From assembly GCF_003945595.2 (NCBI RefSeq), contig NW_024104358.1, forward strand, positions 186,001 through 250,000: a stretch of DNA of 64,000 nucleotides, given 5' to 3'. This document shows, in pieces, positions 1 to 14,086 of the stretch (its first letter is position 1; each line of letters opens with the position of its first letter). Source of the stretch: Pipra filicauda. Its lineage: Eukaryota; Chordata; Aves; Passeriformes; Pipridae. The notes under the pieces were generated by a model. It ran no database searches. It had not been told where the DNA came from and worked only from the letters and a program-made list of their open reading frames with translations. Position numbers and translations under genes: made by a program.

Positions 1-378
1 TTATCTTTTTTTACCCATTCACTCCTAAACTTTCAATTTCTTCCATAAACAACGACAGCAAAATGTTTATATTTAATGCCAACATAAATTGCTTTGTATT
101 TGTGACATTTTAAAAAGACCATTTTGTGCCATGGAGAGTTTAGAAAAAGGCAGATATCTGCACAGCAGGGGAAAAAAACCACTTACATTTTGCAACAGCT
201 GTGAAAGATCAGTCCTCCAGAGAAATCGAAATCAACGGCAAACTGAGAAGTGTTTAGGAAATAAAATGTTTCCATCACCTCATACTATCATTCACTTCCA
301 TTAGTACTGACGAAAGAGAGGCTGGGTTTTACACAGTGTTACAAATGCTAGGAACATTACAGACAGTGGAAACAGAAC

Positions 379-427
379 TGGTCACTAAACAATGTTTGGT
401 GACCAAGAAAATTGGTCACTAAACAAT
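379..427. repeat. 15-bp direct repeat flanking a short palindrome
   Basis: TGGTCACTAAACAAT occurs at 379-393 and 413-427. Between them TTGGTGACCAA (396-406) is an inverted copy of the TGGTCAC part. Confidence 0.8.
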
Positions 428-2425
428 TCTAACATCAAACCGGAGACAAAAATCAGAAGCATAAATACCCAAGTGAGCGTCTGGTTCATCAGAAGAGGAA
501 GAAGTGATATCCACACCCAAACTTACTTTTCTTGGATAAAAATTTCATAGTAGGACTGAAAGCTATTAAGATGTTTAATGCCATCACAGGAACACAAACT
601 TCTTCAATGAATAGACCACACGTTAACACAAAGTGTGCTGCAGAGAACTCGCTCAGTACAAGGCCCTTTTCTCCCACTTAGCTTTGCAAAAATGCCTTTA
701 TTATAAAAATCAGAAAAGTTTTACATGTACTTAATGCAAGACATGAGACAAAAACAGGGAATAGATGAATGTAATGTGATCAACTAGAGAAAACAGAGAT
801 TAAGAACTGGCCATGGAAAACATGGCTAGGCCAGTACTGTCATGATATGAATCATGCACAATACCAAGAGTCTATTATGTAGAAATAGAACTGCAATACC
901 AAGCATACAAAATTACTAGATGTTGCTTGTGTCCTGCTTCTTGAAACCCTGCAGAAAAGTGATGAAAGGTTCCAGGAGAATGGATAAGGAAGGACCACCT
1001 TTGACACAATGAGAACCGAGGCGCGAAGGGGGAACTTGCATTTGTTGAGATTTAAGAAAAAGCAAGCAATCCCCAACTTCTGTTTCAAATAACTGTTGCA
1101 AATAATCCACCTTGCAATATAACTTTGGAGTACTTTGAAGACAAGTGTGACGCAAAAGCTTTTCGTAGCTCAAAGCAGCTGTGTGGGAAAAAAAAGAAAA
1201 AAACCCACCCCATACCCCAAAAATATCAAGCCAACGCAAATGATATTCCGATGCAGACAGCCCTACGAAGTTTGCATACTATAGGGTCTAGAAATCATTA
1301 CCTGTTTAGCTGCCTTGTCCACAGTACAGCAGTTTGAATGAATCTCAAGCCAAGTATCACTTAAATACCCAGCTAAGCTGCCTTTCTTTGTGAGCTCAAA
1401 TTTAGTTCTTGCCTTAATGAGTCACAGCAGTTTCTCAGATTTTCTACAGAATTTGACAAGTAAGTCTAGAGTTGTAATACAGATAATATTTTGTGCAGGC
1501 TTGTTTCAGAATTACTGTATCTGACTGTTATCTGCATATTTAGCTAAGAGTAAAACTAGTCACGCCAATAACGTCTGCAGCTCTTGGTAATTAAAAAATA
1601 AACTCTCTTCTGGGTTAAGGGACAACAAAGTAAGTAAGCCGGGAACAAAAATTACACTGTTTCATGTTACACTCAGTCCTTTACTCCCAGCTGCTGCTGA
1701 AATGAGCAGTCCATACCCAATCCTCCTCTTCCTCCAGCTACATAAGCTTCATCAACTTGTTCGATTCACTCTCCAGTGCATCAAAAGGCTAATCTGACTC
1801 ACTCTGTGGCCATGCAGGTGCTCGACCCTGTACAAGGGAGGAGGAAGGAACACGGAGCCAAGCGCACAGAGGAACAGTCGGGATCGCTCCCATCCCTTGG
1901 CTGTTAATTAAATCACATGTATTATGAAAGTTCATCTGCAGACAACAAACCACTCCTAGAATGAACAGCATCGTAACTAGAAATACCCAATTTTCTTTTT
2001 TTTTTTTTTGCTATACATAATTCAAAAATTCTGTCCTAATAAAATAACAAAGAAGGGGTAAATTACATGTTACGGTTAATTTACCATTCTTGAAACCGTC
2101 CAACTTAATCGATACACTGTTGCTTCCAGGCCACAATATAAATACCTCTGTTACCTAATATTTGCTGTGCCAGGGATGCTTGAAGTATAAAATTTAACAG
2201 CTGAGAGATAACTTTAAGAATATTTTTAAACTGAACACTGCCTACAAAGGTCTTCCTGTAACAATGATCATTTGCTTCAGAAATGACAGAGCAATGAAAT
2301 AGTCTGCTCCTAGTAATGTGTGCCCTAGCAAGAGCTATAAGTAATCAGGAAAAACACAAGAAAGACATTAAAATAGCATTACAATAACTTGAAGTCATCC
2401 AGAACTTACAGAATTCATCAAACAA

Positions 2426-2457
2426 TGTACTTATGTACAGCTGTACTTATGTACAGC
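2426..2457. repeat. 16-bp tandem duplication (GTAC-rich)
   Basis: TGTACTTATGTACAGC occurs twice back to back. Because TGTAC and GTACA are complementary, the pair also forms a hairpin. Confidence 0.9.
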
Positions 2458-4832
2458 CTTTCTTTGCTTTTCACATTTGAGAACTGAAAAAATATTGTAA
2501 AATTAAAAGCAAAGGCCCTGTGTCATTAACTGAAAACTTTAATTCACTAAAATTTAGAATGTGAAGGACAAATCTACAGTCAGAGTGCCTTACATACAGA
2601 CACAGGATTTATGCAGCAAATGATTAAAAAGGAGTGTCAGAATTCCAAAATAAATATTTTCTTTTAAAAACCCAAACAAACAAAATATCACCAAAAACCC
2701 CTTCTGTGTAAAAAGCTGTTTAAAGAGTAATTCTTTGCTTTGTCAGCTAAAACAGGCATTTTGGGTGCACTGTGTATCAATACAGAAAGTATTCTAACGA
2801 TTTAAGTTCCAAACCAGTCTGAAACAGAAAAACATGCAACAGAAGACTGAGTTAATACTCAAAGTCTTCAGGCTGCTTGGTGTCAGAATCACTGATTTGA
2901 GTATTTTTATATAAAACTAAGTTATTAGGAAACAGTTTCTGAAAAGTTCTATTGCCAAGCAGAGTTACAGGACTTGGAAATGTTGACATATCTCACTTTA
3001 AGTCATCCTGCATTCTTCTCCCCATCCTACAGTGCATGCAAGTCACTGTCCCCATACACACGGTTCTGTGTGCTGTTGGCACGTCAAGTAGGATCAAATT
3101 ATGCAGAGGAAATAATGGTACATACTGTATTTCACTCTATGACCTTAAACAAGTACATGAAATAAGTCAAGACAGGAACCATCAAAGAAAATGTCTTCCT
3201 CTCTGCACAACGCTATACAGGCAAGATGAATCACAAAAAAGATTATTCAAATTCTAACTGTGAATTGCATTTCTTGAGAGAAAGACAGAGAACAGAGATT
3301 TCTGTTCTGAGGAGACTTGTAAAATAGCAGAACAATTAAAAGGCTTGAAACATATGTTACATTTTGCAGCAAATGCAGGATCAAGACCTCAAATTGAGTT
3401 TGATCCTTCAGCCTGGATCACAACAGCATCAGTTTTTTCATAGCACTAGCGAACACCTTCATACCTTTTCTAGAGAAGTTACACGTTTGAGCATCTTCCT
3501 ATTGAATCAACGTGACTTCACCAGCTCAGGCTTTATACCAACCAACTGAATCACCTTTTATCCATTTCTCAAAACCTCTCAACCTCCTCCTAAGTAGGAC
3601 AGCTGATAAAAACTAGGCAGTATATTTTCTTCTTCTTCCCAGCTGGCTTTCTTCCTTAGTTTGACATTCCCTATGGCTCATTTTCTTGTCAATCCAAGCA
3701 AGCTTTAGTTTGCACAGAAAATCCCACCTTGGAATACATCTGCTCTTTCTGACACACAGAGCTTTCTAAATATACCACTTACAGTCAGCATGTGGATAAT
3801 CTCTCAAGTTCTATCCTAGATCTGTTCTTAAAAGAAGTCAACCACAACCTAAACCACAGCCATTCCTATGTACAGGTAAAATAAAGGGACAAATAAATAA
3901 TTTAGTCTCTTGATATTTTCTTGTTTATAAATCTATTGTTTGTCTTCCTTTGACTTTGACCAGTATACTGATAATTTCTTCATAGCAATTCACAAAGGTG
4001 ATATAGATAGTTTTCCTATACAACTGCTTTAATACATTCTAAGACAGTATAAAGAAGGCTGGAGTACAAGGGAAGAACTGTTATAGTTACAAGTGGAAGT
4101 TTATCTCTCTAAGTTTTGGTTTGCCTTTTCGATTTTCTGCATGTAATTTCTCATTCGATACTGAAAGAAAGGCTCGTTTCCATTTTGCTATTCACACACC
4201 CCATTCCCATCACCTTTTTCATTATTTCACTAAACTTTTTAAGAAAAGCCGTTTTTGCTTATGAAGAGTTGTCCGAAACCAGCTGCAAGTCCTTCTCATT
4301 TTTCATGGAGAAAACACTCCTCTACCAGGACACGAGAAAGCTTGATGAAAGTCAATTAATTTATCAGGTCTATTTTAATCCCAACCAAGGAAACACAGTA
4401 GTTGGTGCATCACACAAATGCAACATGACCACATTTTGGTTTGACAGGTATCTTGACGCAAATAAACAAATGTACAGCAACCCCTCTGGGCCCACCATTC
4501 TAATGCTGGTGTTTTACCTGCTACATCATCAAACAGATGCTGCAGCAAGGAGGGCTTTTTCCTTGGGAACTGAAGGACCATTTACAACTTCTGAGTCACT
4601 TAAATGTAATTTATGGGAAAAAGACTGAGTTCCATGAAAAATAAGTGAGTAGCTTAAAAATTACTCTAAAAATCCCCTGAGACACCCAACTTTTAGGCAC
4701 ACAAGAAAAACAGCAGAGAAAAACATACTCGTGTTTGAACAGAGACAGTTCATTAAACTGGGTACTAGGAAGGCTGAGGTACCATAAGGATCCAAACAGC
4801 AGAATGGTTTTAAAAAACTATATCAGCATATA

Positions 4833-4935
4833 ATAAAAAAAACCCAACCAAAAAACCAAACCAAAACAACAAAAAAACCACAAACAAACCCCACCCCCCA
4901 AGCAAAAACAAACAAAAAACCCAAAACACCAAACA
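4833..4935. repeat. A/C-only low-complexity tract
   Basis: About 100 bp almost free of G and T on the plus strand, with words such as AAAAACCAAACCAAAAC and CCCCACCCCCC. No retroposon body adjoins it that I can recognise. Confidence 0.9.
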
Positions 4936-5426
4936 TTCACAGATAGAGTCCCCTCCATCTGACCAGAACATTAAGTGCAATTACAGTTTAAAATATGCTT
5001 AAATAAAGAACTCATGAGAGGTTTTGCAAAAAAACAGACTGTATCAGCTAAAGCACAGGAAAAACCTGATTAAAAGCTAATACCTTATTGTAAACCAAAT
5101 GTGTTACACTTAAAGTTTGTACACTGAAAAGTCATTTCTGTGTCAAGCAAAATATAAGATATCTTACCTTATCCTCTCTTTACTTGCATGTTTCTGTGAG
5201 GATATAACATAGTACTGCCTTATAAACTGGGAATGAAAAATTATCTCCTTCAGTATATACTTTCAACATTTAACAGGTTAGTTACGCAGTGCTTTAAATG
5301 TTTATTTTTTTATCATTTGTTGCTTAATTCTGTTCAGTGATGCACCTTTTTTATGGTCAGATTACATATACCTTCTCATTCTGGGGTGAAATGTCAGTTG
5401 AGATCTTCCCTGCCACCAAATTAGCT

Positions 5427-5445
5427 ACTCTCTCTGAGAGAGAGT
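5427..5445. repeat. Short perfect inverted repeat
   Basis: ACTCTCTCT and AGAGAGAGT are perfect 9-bp arms around a single G. Confidence 0.85.
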
Positions 5446-6634
5446 AAATTTATAGTTTTATAAATGGAAAGTGAACCTAGGGAGATCTGTCTTGATAGAA
5501 TAAATTTGGTCTGTGAGATGCTGTTAAGGGACATTCCCAAGCTAGTACCCAGCCCATCCTCCACCTTTGTAAACTGTTCCCTTTGCAATTGCCCACCACC
5601 TCCACGGCAGCTACCAAGACACACAAAAAACTAGAAGAACCAGAAAAATCTCCATGTTACCTTCAGGTAATTTAATAAAGCCAAAAAAGGCATCTGAAAA
5701 ACAGCAGGATTCTTCTGCCTGCAGAGTCAGGTGTTGAGTGTGACTAAATGATGGTCAACTCTATTTGTCAGTGTCCTTTCCCTCAATTATCTGAGACTAG
5801 TGGAATTTTCAGAACTGGGTAGATAGTTGTCTTTTTCTAAAACAATGCTTAAAAATCCTGCCTCAATCTGCCCACTGCATGGAATAGTAAAGTTACCAGA
5901 CTTCATTCACCATCTTTTGTAGAATTTTATAAAAAAATAGAAGAAAATCTGTTGGGTTTGTTTGCATTTTTTTTCCCACTGATAATAACTGACTTATACA
6001 AATTACATGGGAAAAAAATTAGGAGTCATTAATTAATTACACTTAGAAAAACAACATGTTAAAATATTTCCAAAGATTTTACTTTTGCCTCTCTTCAGTA
6101 TCACAGTAAGAACAACAAGCTTTATTTATTTTGGAATGACTTACAATTCATTTTCCTCTAGCTGGTTATAATATTGTTCAGTCTTCTAATAGCTGCGAAG
6201 TATCCTTTTTTCAATAACAAATTACACAATCTATTAGCAAGTCGGCTGTTTCTGGGGGGTTTTTTTCAACTTCCATGAAGGTTATCCAGCTACAGCAATT
6301 TACTGAAATTTATTTTCTTCTTACTTCTAAAGAAAAAATATACCCATGATAAACAGCAGACAGAGCAGACTTCAAATACTGCGACTCTTGTAAATGTTCG
6401 GGTCTTGTTCTCCCGTTGATTTTACAACAGGGTTAAAACATCTCAAACAAAATTTTTAAAAGGCATGTTTCTGCTGGGGAGGAGGGAGGGAGAGCACTAT
6501 TTACATGGCCAGTTTTCATATAAATTATGTTTATAATAAAATCTGGTCTGAAACATCAGAATACCAGTAAGTATGGTGTGCCAGAAACACATACCACCAT
6601 CTCATGGCGCCTCAAACAGATTCATCTAGTCATT

Positions 6635-6658
6635 AGGACACACATTCATATGTGTCCT
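6635..6658. repeat. Short inverted repeat
   Basis: AGGACACA and TGTGTCCT are perfect 8-bp arms around an 8-nt spacer; the arms extend to 10 bp with one mismatch. Confidence 0.8.
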
Positions 6659-9520
6659 GAAGTGACAATATTTTGTATAAATAGCTCTCTTGCTTAAGAA
6701 AATAATGTGGTTTTGTTGAGTAGAAGTAAACATCTCTCCTGGTATGCAGACAGATCACCTTTTGGAACATCTATACAGTACACTAAGTTTTTGTAATCTG
6801 TACCTTATATGTGGTTTTCATGAAATACTGTCTGTCTACCACGATGGAACACACAATGATAAAGTAGTTTTAGTAATTTTTAAAAAGCATACAAAGCATG
6901 TTCCTCTGACAAAATGGGAGCGGGCTGATATGCTTTGGCTCTTCACATGAAGAACTACCTAATGTTCAAGTAATTAAGACATTTCATAGCCAGTTCATTT
7001 TAGAAAAGGAAGGCCACGGTTTAATATCAAGAGGATTAGTCCACAAAAGCCCGAGGAAAAAAAAATTTATTTTTTTTTAATAGAAGACACAAACTGAAAA
7101 TAGAAATTACTATTAAAAAAGAAATCAACAAACGTTCTAGAACAGAAGCCTACATTTTGATTTTTGTAGCGTTTATGTAACTGAAGAATTGAAATTCAGA
7201 TTAGGTGACACAAGGCAAAAGATTACTACCCTCTTCTCATAGAAAACACAGATTACTACGAATTTACGGTCAAACACATTCTTTGCTGTCAGATGTTCAG
7301 CAATTGTGTTTCTAGGGGCCACAGAAAAGCCCACATGCAACACCATATCTGCACTTCTGGCATAACTAAGGGAACACATATATTACGTTTCCATACGAAA
7401 GTTCTCTCTTTACTTAGGTTAGCAGCAGGAGTTATTTTAAGGAATTACACATTTCCCTCAGTGTCAAAAACTTGCAGGCCTCAGGGTCTCTCGCGGAGGT
7501 AAAATAATCACTTAGCAGACAGTTCATCAAATTTCTCAAATGCTGTTTTTTATGCGTTGAATCAAATAATTTAATTTTTACAATGCAGAAAATTAATTTA
7601 CCCATTTTAGCCTTGTCTTTACAAAAAGAAAGACCATGCTAAAAAAACCAACACCCTGCCTTATAACTTTTACTTGCCACTGCCATTTCAGTCCCAGTAA
7701 CACCAAGTTACAACTCCCACTACAGTAAATACATTATTTCTTCATGTATAAATTCTCTTCTCTCTCTCCATTCTTAGCCATTTTAATTGCCCACATTTCT
7801 TTCCATCGTCCCTGCTCCTTAACCTTTGTCTGTTTACTTAGGTAACTCTTACTGAGTAAATACAAAACTAGTAAATTATCATCTTGTAAACATAAAAGTG
7901 GTATGCTATTATCTTCTGCATTTCTCACTGATATGCTTTTTACCAATCCTTCTTTGTCTTTCTATTTACCACTAGGGACTAGAGTTAATTCATCTAAAAT
8001 TTTCTCCAAAAGCCTACTAAAGACATTTTTTTCCCAGTATAAATTGTAGGTAAACACTACCTAGTAGTCCATTTACCACTTAAAATTAATAACCCACTTA
8101 TCTCTATTCCTCAGCAGAATGGACGTGTAATACTATTTGACTGCTATGAGATCAATTAACTATCGCCTAGTTTTCATCATATAGAATCATATTACTTTGA
8201 TTACAATTAAAAAAAATATTTATTATCAATAAATATAAGAACATCTACTCTTACCCAGCAATGTTTCTTAAATAATGAAAATGCGTTTATTTTTAAAGTA
8301 TAAATTAATAAAGTGTAATCTTCAAATCAATATTGAGCTGCAGTAAGATTACTAGTATCTTACTCTTCTTGGGAGTAAGGTCTAATTAACTTGCACTAAA
8401 AGCAGTCAATTAAAAAAAAAAAATAAAATCTCCTCCAGGGCTGAATCATGAAATGCTAAAAACTTCATTTCCAGACCACTGTGAAAGGAAACAGTAAATA
8501 TGTGTTTCAAATAGGTCAGCTGGATTATTTTCTGTAAAGATGATAACACTACTTGTAAGAGCCACGTTTTCTTGGGTGTTATTATTTTGCAAACTCTTTT
8601 GTAGAAGAGGCAAAACAAATAAATTTATCTTTCAAATGAGACATCAAGTTTTTAGAAGTAGTCTCTTCATATTTCTGGGTTTTCTACATATTTTGAAAAT
8701 AATTGTGTAAAGCAACCGGGAGGCCTACTTAGCACGATGTCAATTTAAAAGAAGGAAACACCATGTTTTTTTGCAAGATTCCAAATCAACTTGATGTCCA
8801 GGCCAGGAACAAAGAACCACCATGCTCTCAGATAACAATTTAATAAAATTTGTGGCATCTGAAGCAGCAATCTTTACCTCAGCATGATACTCGCAGGCAA
8901 CAAATTTAATAAAATGACCCCAATAAAAGTTAATCAGAAATGTTTAAATGTATTGGCAATGAAACAAATTTTATGGCCAGCAGAGCCAGTTCTCTTCTGT
9001 GTGACAAATGAACTGCGCACTGAAAATGGGCGACGCATCAATACCATTTCAACAATGAAAAATGCATGCAAGTCAGGCAGGAGAGAAACTCCACGCAGAA
9101 GGAGCACGTAAATGACTAAAACACTCACGGCACCGCACATTTTGCACTGCACTGAAGAGAAAAACAACCAGAGGTGTTTGCTTTTCTTCAGGATGACCAT
9201 AACCTTACCTAGGCTACAGCAACAGGTACTCCAGTAACATCTGCTCTTTAATTACATCCCAAATGCAGAACGAGTACCAAACACCAGAAGAAAACAGCCA
9301 TGGTCAGAAGGTTTGCAGGTGCACTTACAGGACAAGGGACTAATTCTGTTCTGCTCTCTACCATGTAAGTTTGAACAATTACCAGTATGAACCTCTGAAA
9401 TTTGTAACATACCTAATGTGACTTAACTAACTTTCTTGGGGTTGGATGAACTAGATTGAGCTGGTTAATATTACATGTATGCAATACATTTCAGGAGTAT
9501 CAGAGAATCATTTCCCACAG

Positions 9521-9583
9521 CAGAGGTGTTGGAACCAGATGACCTTTAAGGTCCCTTCCAACCCAGGCCATTCTATGATTCTA
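9521..9583 (+). mobile_element. Very short CR1 3' terminus
   Basis: GTGTTGGAACCAGATGACC, TTTAAGGTCCCTTCCAACCC and a terminal CCATTCTATGATTCTA identify the last about 60 bp of a CR1 element on the plus strand, ending in the CR1 octamer. It lies 78 bp before another CR1 fragment of the same orientation but a different subfamily-like sequence. Confidence 0.9.
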
Positions 9584-9660
9584 AAAGTTTTAAAAACAGC
9601 ATCAGCAGCTGCCTCTAGTTCAAAACTTCTCAACTTGTCATTTGAACTTGAAACTGTAAG

Positions 9661-9923
9661 TTCTTCTCCCAGGCAACAAGCGACAGGACAAGAGGAAAAT
9701 GTCTCCAGCTGCGCCACAGGAGGTAGGTTGGACACTTCATGGAAAGGGCGGTCAGGTATCGGAATAGGTTTCCTGGGAGGTGGTAGAGTCACCCTGGAAG
9801 TGTTCAAGAAATGAGTGCATGTGGCACTTAGTGCTGTGGTTTAGTTGACAAGGTGGTGTTCAGTAAAAGGTTGCACTCAATGATCTTGAAGTCTTTTCCA
9901 ACCTTAATGATTCTATGATTCTA
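9661..9923 (+). mobile_element. CR1 LINE 3' fragment
   Basis: CTTCTCCCAGGCAACAAGCG, GACAGGACAAGAGGAAAATG, GGAGGTGGTAGAGTCACC and GGTGGTGTTCAGTAAAAGG lead to CTTTTCCAACCTTAATGATT and end in the octamer tail CTATGATTCTA. This is a 5'-truncated CR1 copy from a different subfamily than the preceding one. Its open frame is a chance product. Confidence 0.92.
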
Positions 9924-12900
9924 AGTCTTCTCCCCGGAAAGAATCCATTACCTTTCCCATCACAGCAATCATCCTTGTGCCATCTAAAAAGTTTCTAAAA
10001 TTGTCTCCAGTAACAAAGACAAGCTTTGTACATCTGTTTCAATATATTTCTCTTTAAGAAACTAGTTAAATTATGTTCAGCTCTAGTTGCTCTTATTTTA
10101 AGGAAGCAATACTGTACAGCTTTGCTAAATTAGATGCAGATTAGAAAGAATGACAAAGAGCAGGTTTGGGGTAAAAAAAAAGTAAGCAACAAAAATCTTC
10201 TCTATCTTGAATACCTGCCTCAAAGCACGAGATGCATTATGGCCTATTAAGAAGTAAAAGAAAAAATACTTCATCTTGTGAGGCAAAGAAGCTGAAATGA
10301 AAGATTAAAACCAATTACCAGTCTTGTCAAGTCCACAGTATCTTTAGAAAAAAATCCTGTCTACTTTTTTCTTTTTCTTCTACAAAGGTGAGGTCAAAAA
10401 ATGTGTTCTGCTTACTGAGCACATGACTGACACCAGCTTTTTTTACCACCTTTCACTGTCTAGTGTCTTAAAACCAGAAGAAAGTCACTACTAATAAGAA
10501 CTGATACATGCAACATGGAAATCATGTTTCAGGATGCTGGAGGGTATGTATGCAGTGTCCATTTTTATCCTTGAGTACTTCAAACCAGAACACAAAATTG
10601 TCATACTTCCAAAATATTTTAAAGTATTTTCCTACTGTAAGAATTACTATTCTGAGTTATCTTTCTGAAAATAGCTTTTCATATATACTACTACGAAGGA
10701 TGCAGCCCATAGCATTGTTTCCCTAAAACATAAATTAATTTTCATATGCCTCTTCAACCAAATAGTTGATCCTTTCCCAGGACATATTAACTTCTACTTA
10801 CTCCTGTCTTCACAACCAGTATGGACAAGCAGGAGTTTTACACAGACATGGTTAAAAAAATAAAAGGATAGCTCTGATTATTTTATTGATAACATGAATA
10901 AAGGCCACTAGGAAAAAACTAACTAAAAGGGTTTTTTGGGCGACAGAGAAGTGTGTTCATGCACTAAAACAGAAATATAATTTTATTTAATACTCGTCAG
11001 TTCTAACAGAGACAAAATCATGCCTTCATGGGAGCACTGTTAGTTAGTTTCTACCTCACCCAGAATTTCCAGACCATCACCAGCAGTTTAGCCTCAAACA
11101 TAGTAACTCAGGCACTACAGGATTACTGGTTTATGACTTCTTCAAGTGACAAAAACAAAAGGAAGAAGCTTTATGACACCTGCATGTTGAGAAGAATGAG
11201 AATAAAGTCAAGATTTCAACTCTTTTCATGTTAAAATTCTGGTCTTCAGTATCTAAAAGAAATGGACAATTTGCAGTGCTCGTAACTCAGTCAAAAGAGC
11301 ATTTTGTTTCCTTTTCCAGTTCCCTACAGCTGCCACCTGTAAGACCACAGTTCAACGGACCACAGGGGGGAAAAAACACAGGAAAGGTACCCACACAGCT
11401 GAAGAGCTGGAGAAGCAAAACCAGAATCAATTCTTGCCTTTTGTATAGCGATGTTAGTGTTGTGATGTTAGACGTTCTAAAATTAGCAGAAGACAATCTT
11501 TAAACGTTTTTCCCACAACTGCCCAGGCATCCCAAGGAAGTTACTTCAATTCTTCTATGCATCAGTTTCTTTAACTGTAAACTAGTGATAGTTTACCTCA
11601 CAGAGAGGTTACGAGGCAATTAACTGATCATAAAGCATGCCAAGATCGTCAAATGAAAGGTGCTATGCAAGTGCAGGGTATTAATCTCACACTCCAGGTA
11701 CAAATCATTCTCTTATCCCACCTTTTACCTAGTGTTGGCAGCTTTACAACCATTAAAACTCTCTACTACATATGTTGGCTCGGTTCCCCACAGCAGACAT
11801 CTCAGACACAGTGCACTTTTGTGGTTCAGCTACCTACACTTCCCTGCATAAAACAGGGCATTTGGTTCAAGACATCTGCAGCCTCAGGTAGACTGCCCAA
11901 AAATACACAGCCTGTGAGCCACATACAGACTGTGTTTTTGGCTGCAGTACCTGAGATCCATGAAACTTCTGTCAGCTGCATGTAACATGTGTTGCCAGAT
12001 ACCATCTAACGAGTATAAAAGCTGTAGCGTAGAGGAAGCAAAAGGACCACCGGCCGGTCACCCTTGCAAGTTTAACTTTTAATTGCATATTTTTCAAATC
12101 ATGTATTGGTTCTATAACCAGTTAGAATGCTTACACTTCATCCATCATAACATTATTTAAATAATGTATTAGATGAAGACTTCCTTCTAAATTAAAAGTT
12201 TGGAACAGGCAGTAACATAAACACCGGAAAATTCACGCTCATGATCACCAGTGATATGGATCCAGTAGAGGTAGCAAAAAGGACAGTGCAGCAAAGAGAC
12301 AGTGCTTTTATCTGCCTGGTCTGCAGGTCAGAAGATCAAGTAGAGAAAAGGTTTCCAAGCAGGAAATGCAGGGGAGAAAGAGCAGCAGTGCAAGCAAGGG
12401 CAGATCTGCTCTGTGTTAAGAGGACAAGCTGGGGGAAGGAAAGAGAAAGATCAAGGAAGAGAGCTGTAAATCAACTGTTCCTCTAATGCCATAATCTGGA
12501 TGGGGGATGGAAGAGACTTTAAAAAAGAGGTGATAGTAAAAATTGGTTTACCATAGAGTGATATTCCATACAAAAAGACGGAATAAGACACAAAACGCTC
12601 TATAAAAGCTAAAGAAAATACAGCATTTGCAAGGTTCCAGATAGGACAGAAGAACAGCAGTGTCGGAGTCTGCACGTGTGGATGACATGATGACAACAAA
12701 GCCGATTCAAAGACAGCCTGGTGGGACACTGCAAAGGAAATGCAAAACAAACCATAATGATGATCAAAGTCACACAGCACTGGTTAAATTCACTTTAGTC
12801 CTGCATTCACTATAGCTTCGAGTTATGATTTACTAGTATAAACAAACTCTTTTTTTTTTCCTTCCAGCAGCTCAGAAGTGCTTTGCAGTTCCCCAGGCCT

Positions 12901-13450
12901 GAAACCAAGGTCCCTTTCCATTCTTTTCTTCCAAGTCTCTCTTGAGTAATTTTCCCTTTTCAGAGAGCCAACAGCAATACCATTTTATAGATGTTCAGTG
13001 CACTATACACCTTTTCCTTACACAGAGACAAAAAGAAACAGGCATATACCTTTATGGAAGTCCTGACTGGAGAAAAACGTTCAGGGAAGAAAAATACCAA
13101 CAGCACGTCTAAATAGTTAATACTTTTTAAATTAAAAGACTGCTGATGTGTTTAAAAACACCTGATCAATTATGTTGTTCATGTCACGATACATTCATTC
13201 TATTCCTACATAACAAAAAGCAGGAGGGTGGGGTGATGTTAACCTACAGGAGTTTGAATGGATTTATAGACAAAAAACATTTAGTGGTAGAAAATAAATA
13301 TAGTGAAACATCTAGTTATTCATCCATGTCTACAGTTCTTTTAACACTTTTAGCCACATCTTGATAAAAACAGAATGGTGACCTTGCATTTATCAAGATA
13401 TGATAGGGATGTTTGATGAGAGTGGAAGTTAAATTACTACTTTATACAAC
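9924..13450. other. EIF3H intron 2 block between CR1 copies: nothing recognised
   Basis: AT-rich sequence without exon, transposon or RNA signature. Frames at 11653-11985 (plus) and 12451-12780 (minus) lack any family motif. Confidence 0.65.
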
Positions 13451-14086
13451 CATAGGATATGTTGAGTTGGAAGGGACACACAAGGATCATCGAGTCCAAC
13501 CCTTAGCCCTGCACAGGACCATCCCCAACAGTCACACCATGGGCCTGAGAGCATCATCCAAACGCTTCTGTCAGGCTTGGTGCTGTGACCACTCCCCGGG
13601 GAAGCCTGTTCCAGTGCCCAACCACCCTCTGGGTGAAAAACCTTTTTCTAATATCCAACCTGAACCTCCCTGACACATATTCAGGCCATTCCCTTGGTCC
13701 TGTCTCTGGTCACCATAGAGAAGAGACTGGTACCTGCCCCTCCTCTTCCCCTCAGGAGGAAGTTGTAACTGCAGTGAGGTCTCCCCTTTAGTCTCCTCTT
13801 CTCCAGGCTGAACAGACCAAGTGACCTCAGCTGCTCCTCAAGGTTTCCCCTCAAGGCCCTTCACCACCCTCATTGCCCTCTTTTGGAAACTCTGTAAGAG
13901 CTTAATATCTTTCTTATATTGTGGTGCCCAAAACTGCAACACAATATTCAAGGTGAGGCCACTCCAGTGCAGAGCAGAAGGGGACAATTCCCTCCCTCAA
14001 CCAGCTGGTGATGCTTTGCCTGATGACCCCCCCAAGACACTGCTGGCCCTCCTGGCTGCCAGGGCACTGCTGACTCATATGCAATT

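Larger units (their letters stand above)
1..9520. other. EIF3H intron 2, leftmost block: no gene recognised
   Basis: AT-rich intronic DNA with scattered homopolymers (for example around 7061, 8410) and the short repeats listed. The plus-strand frame 4116-4628 (170 codons) is the longest unexplained open frame of the window and is discussed as a finding. I see no repeat body, RNA gene or exon otherwise. Confidence 0.65.
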
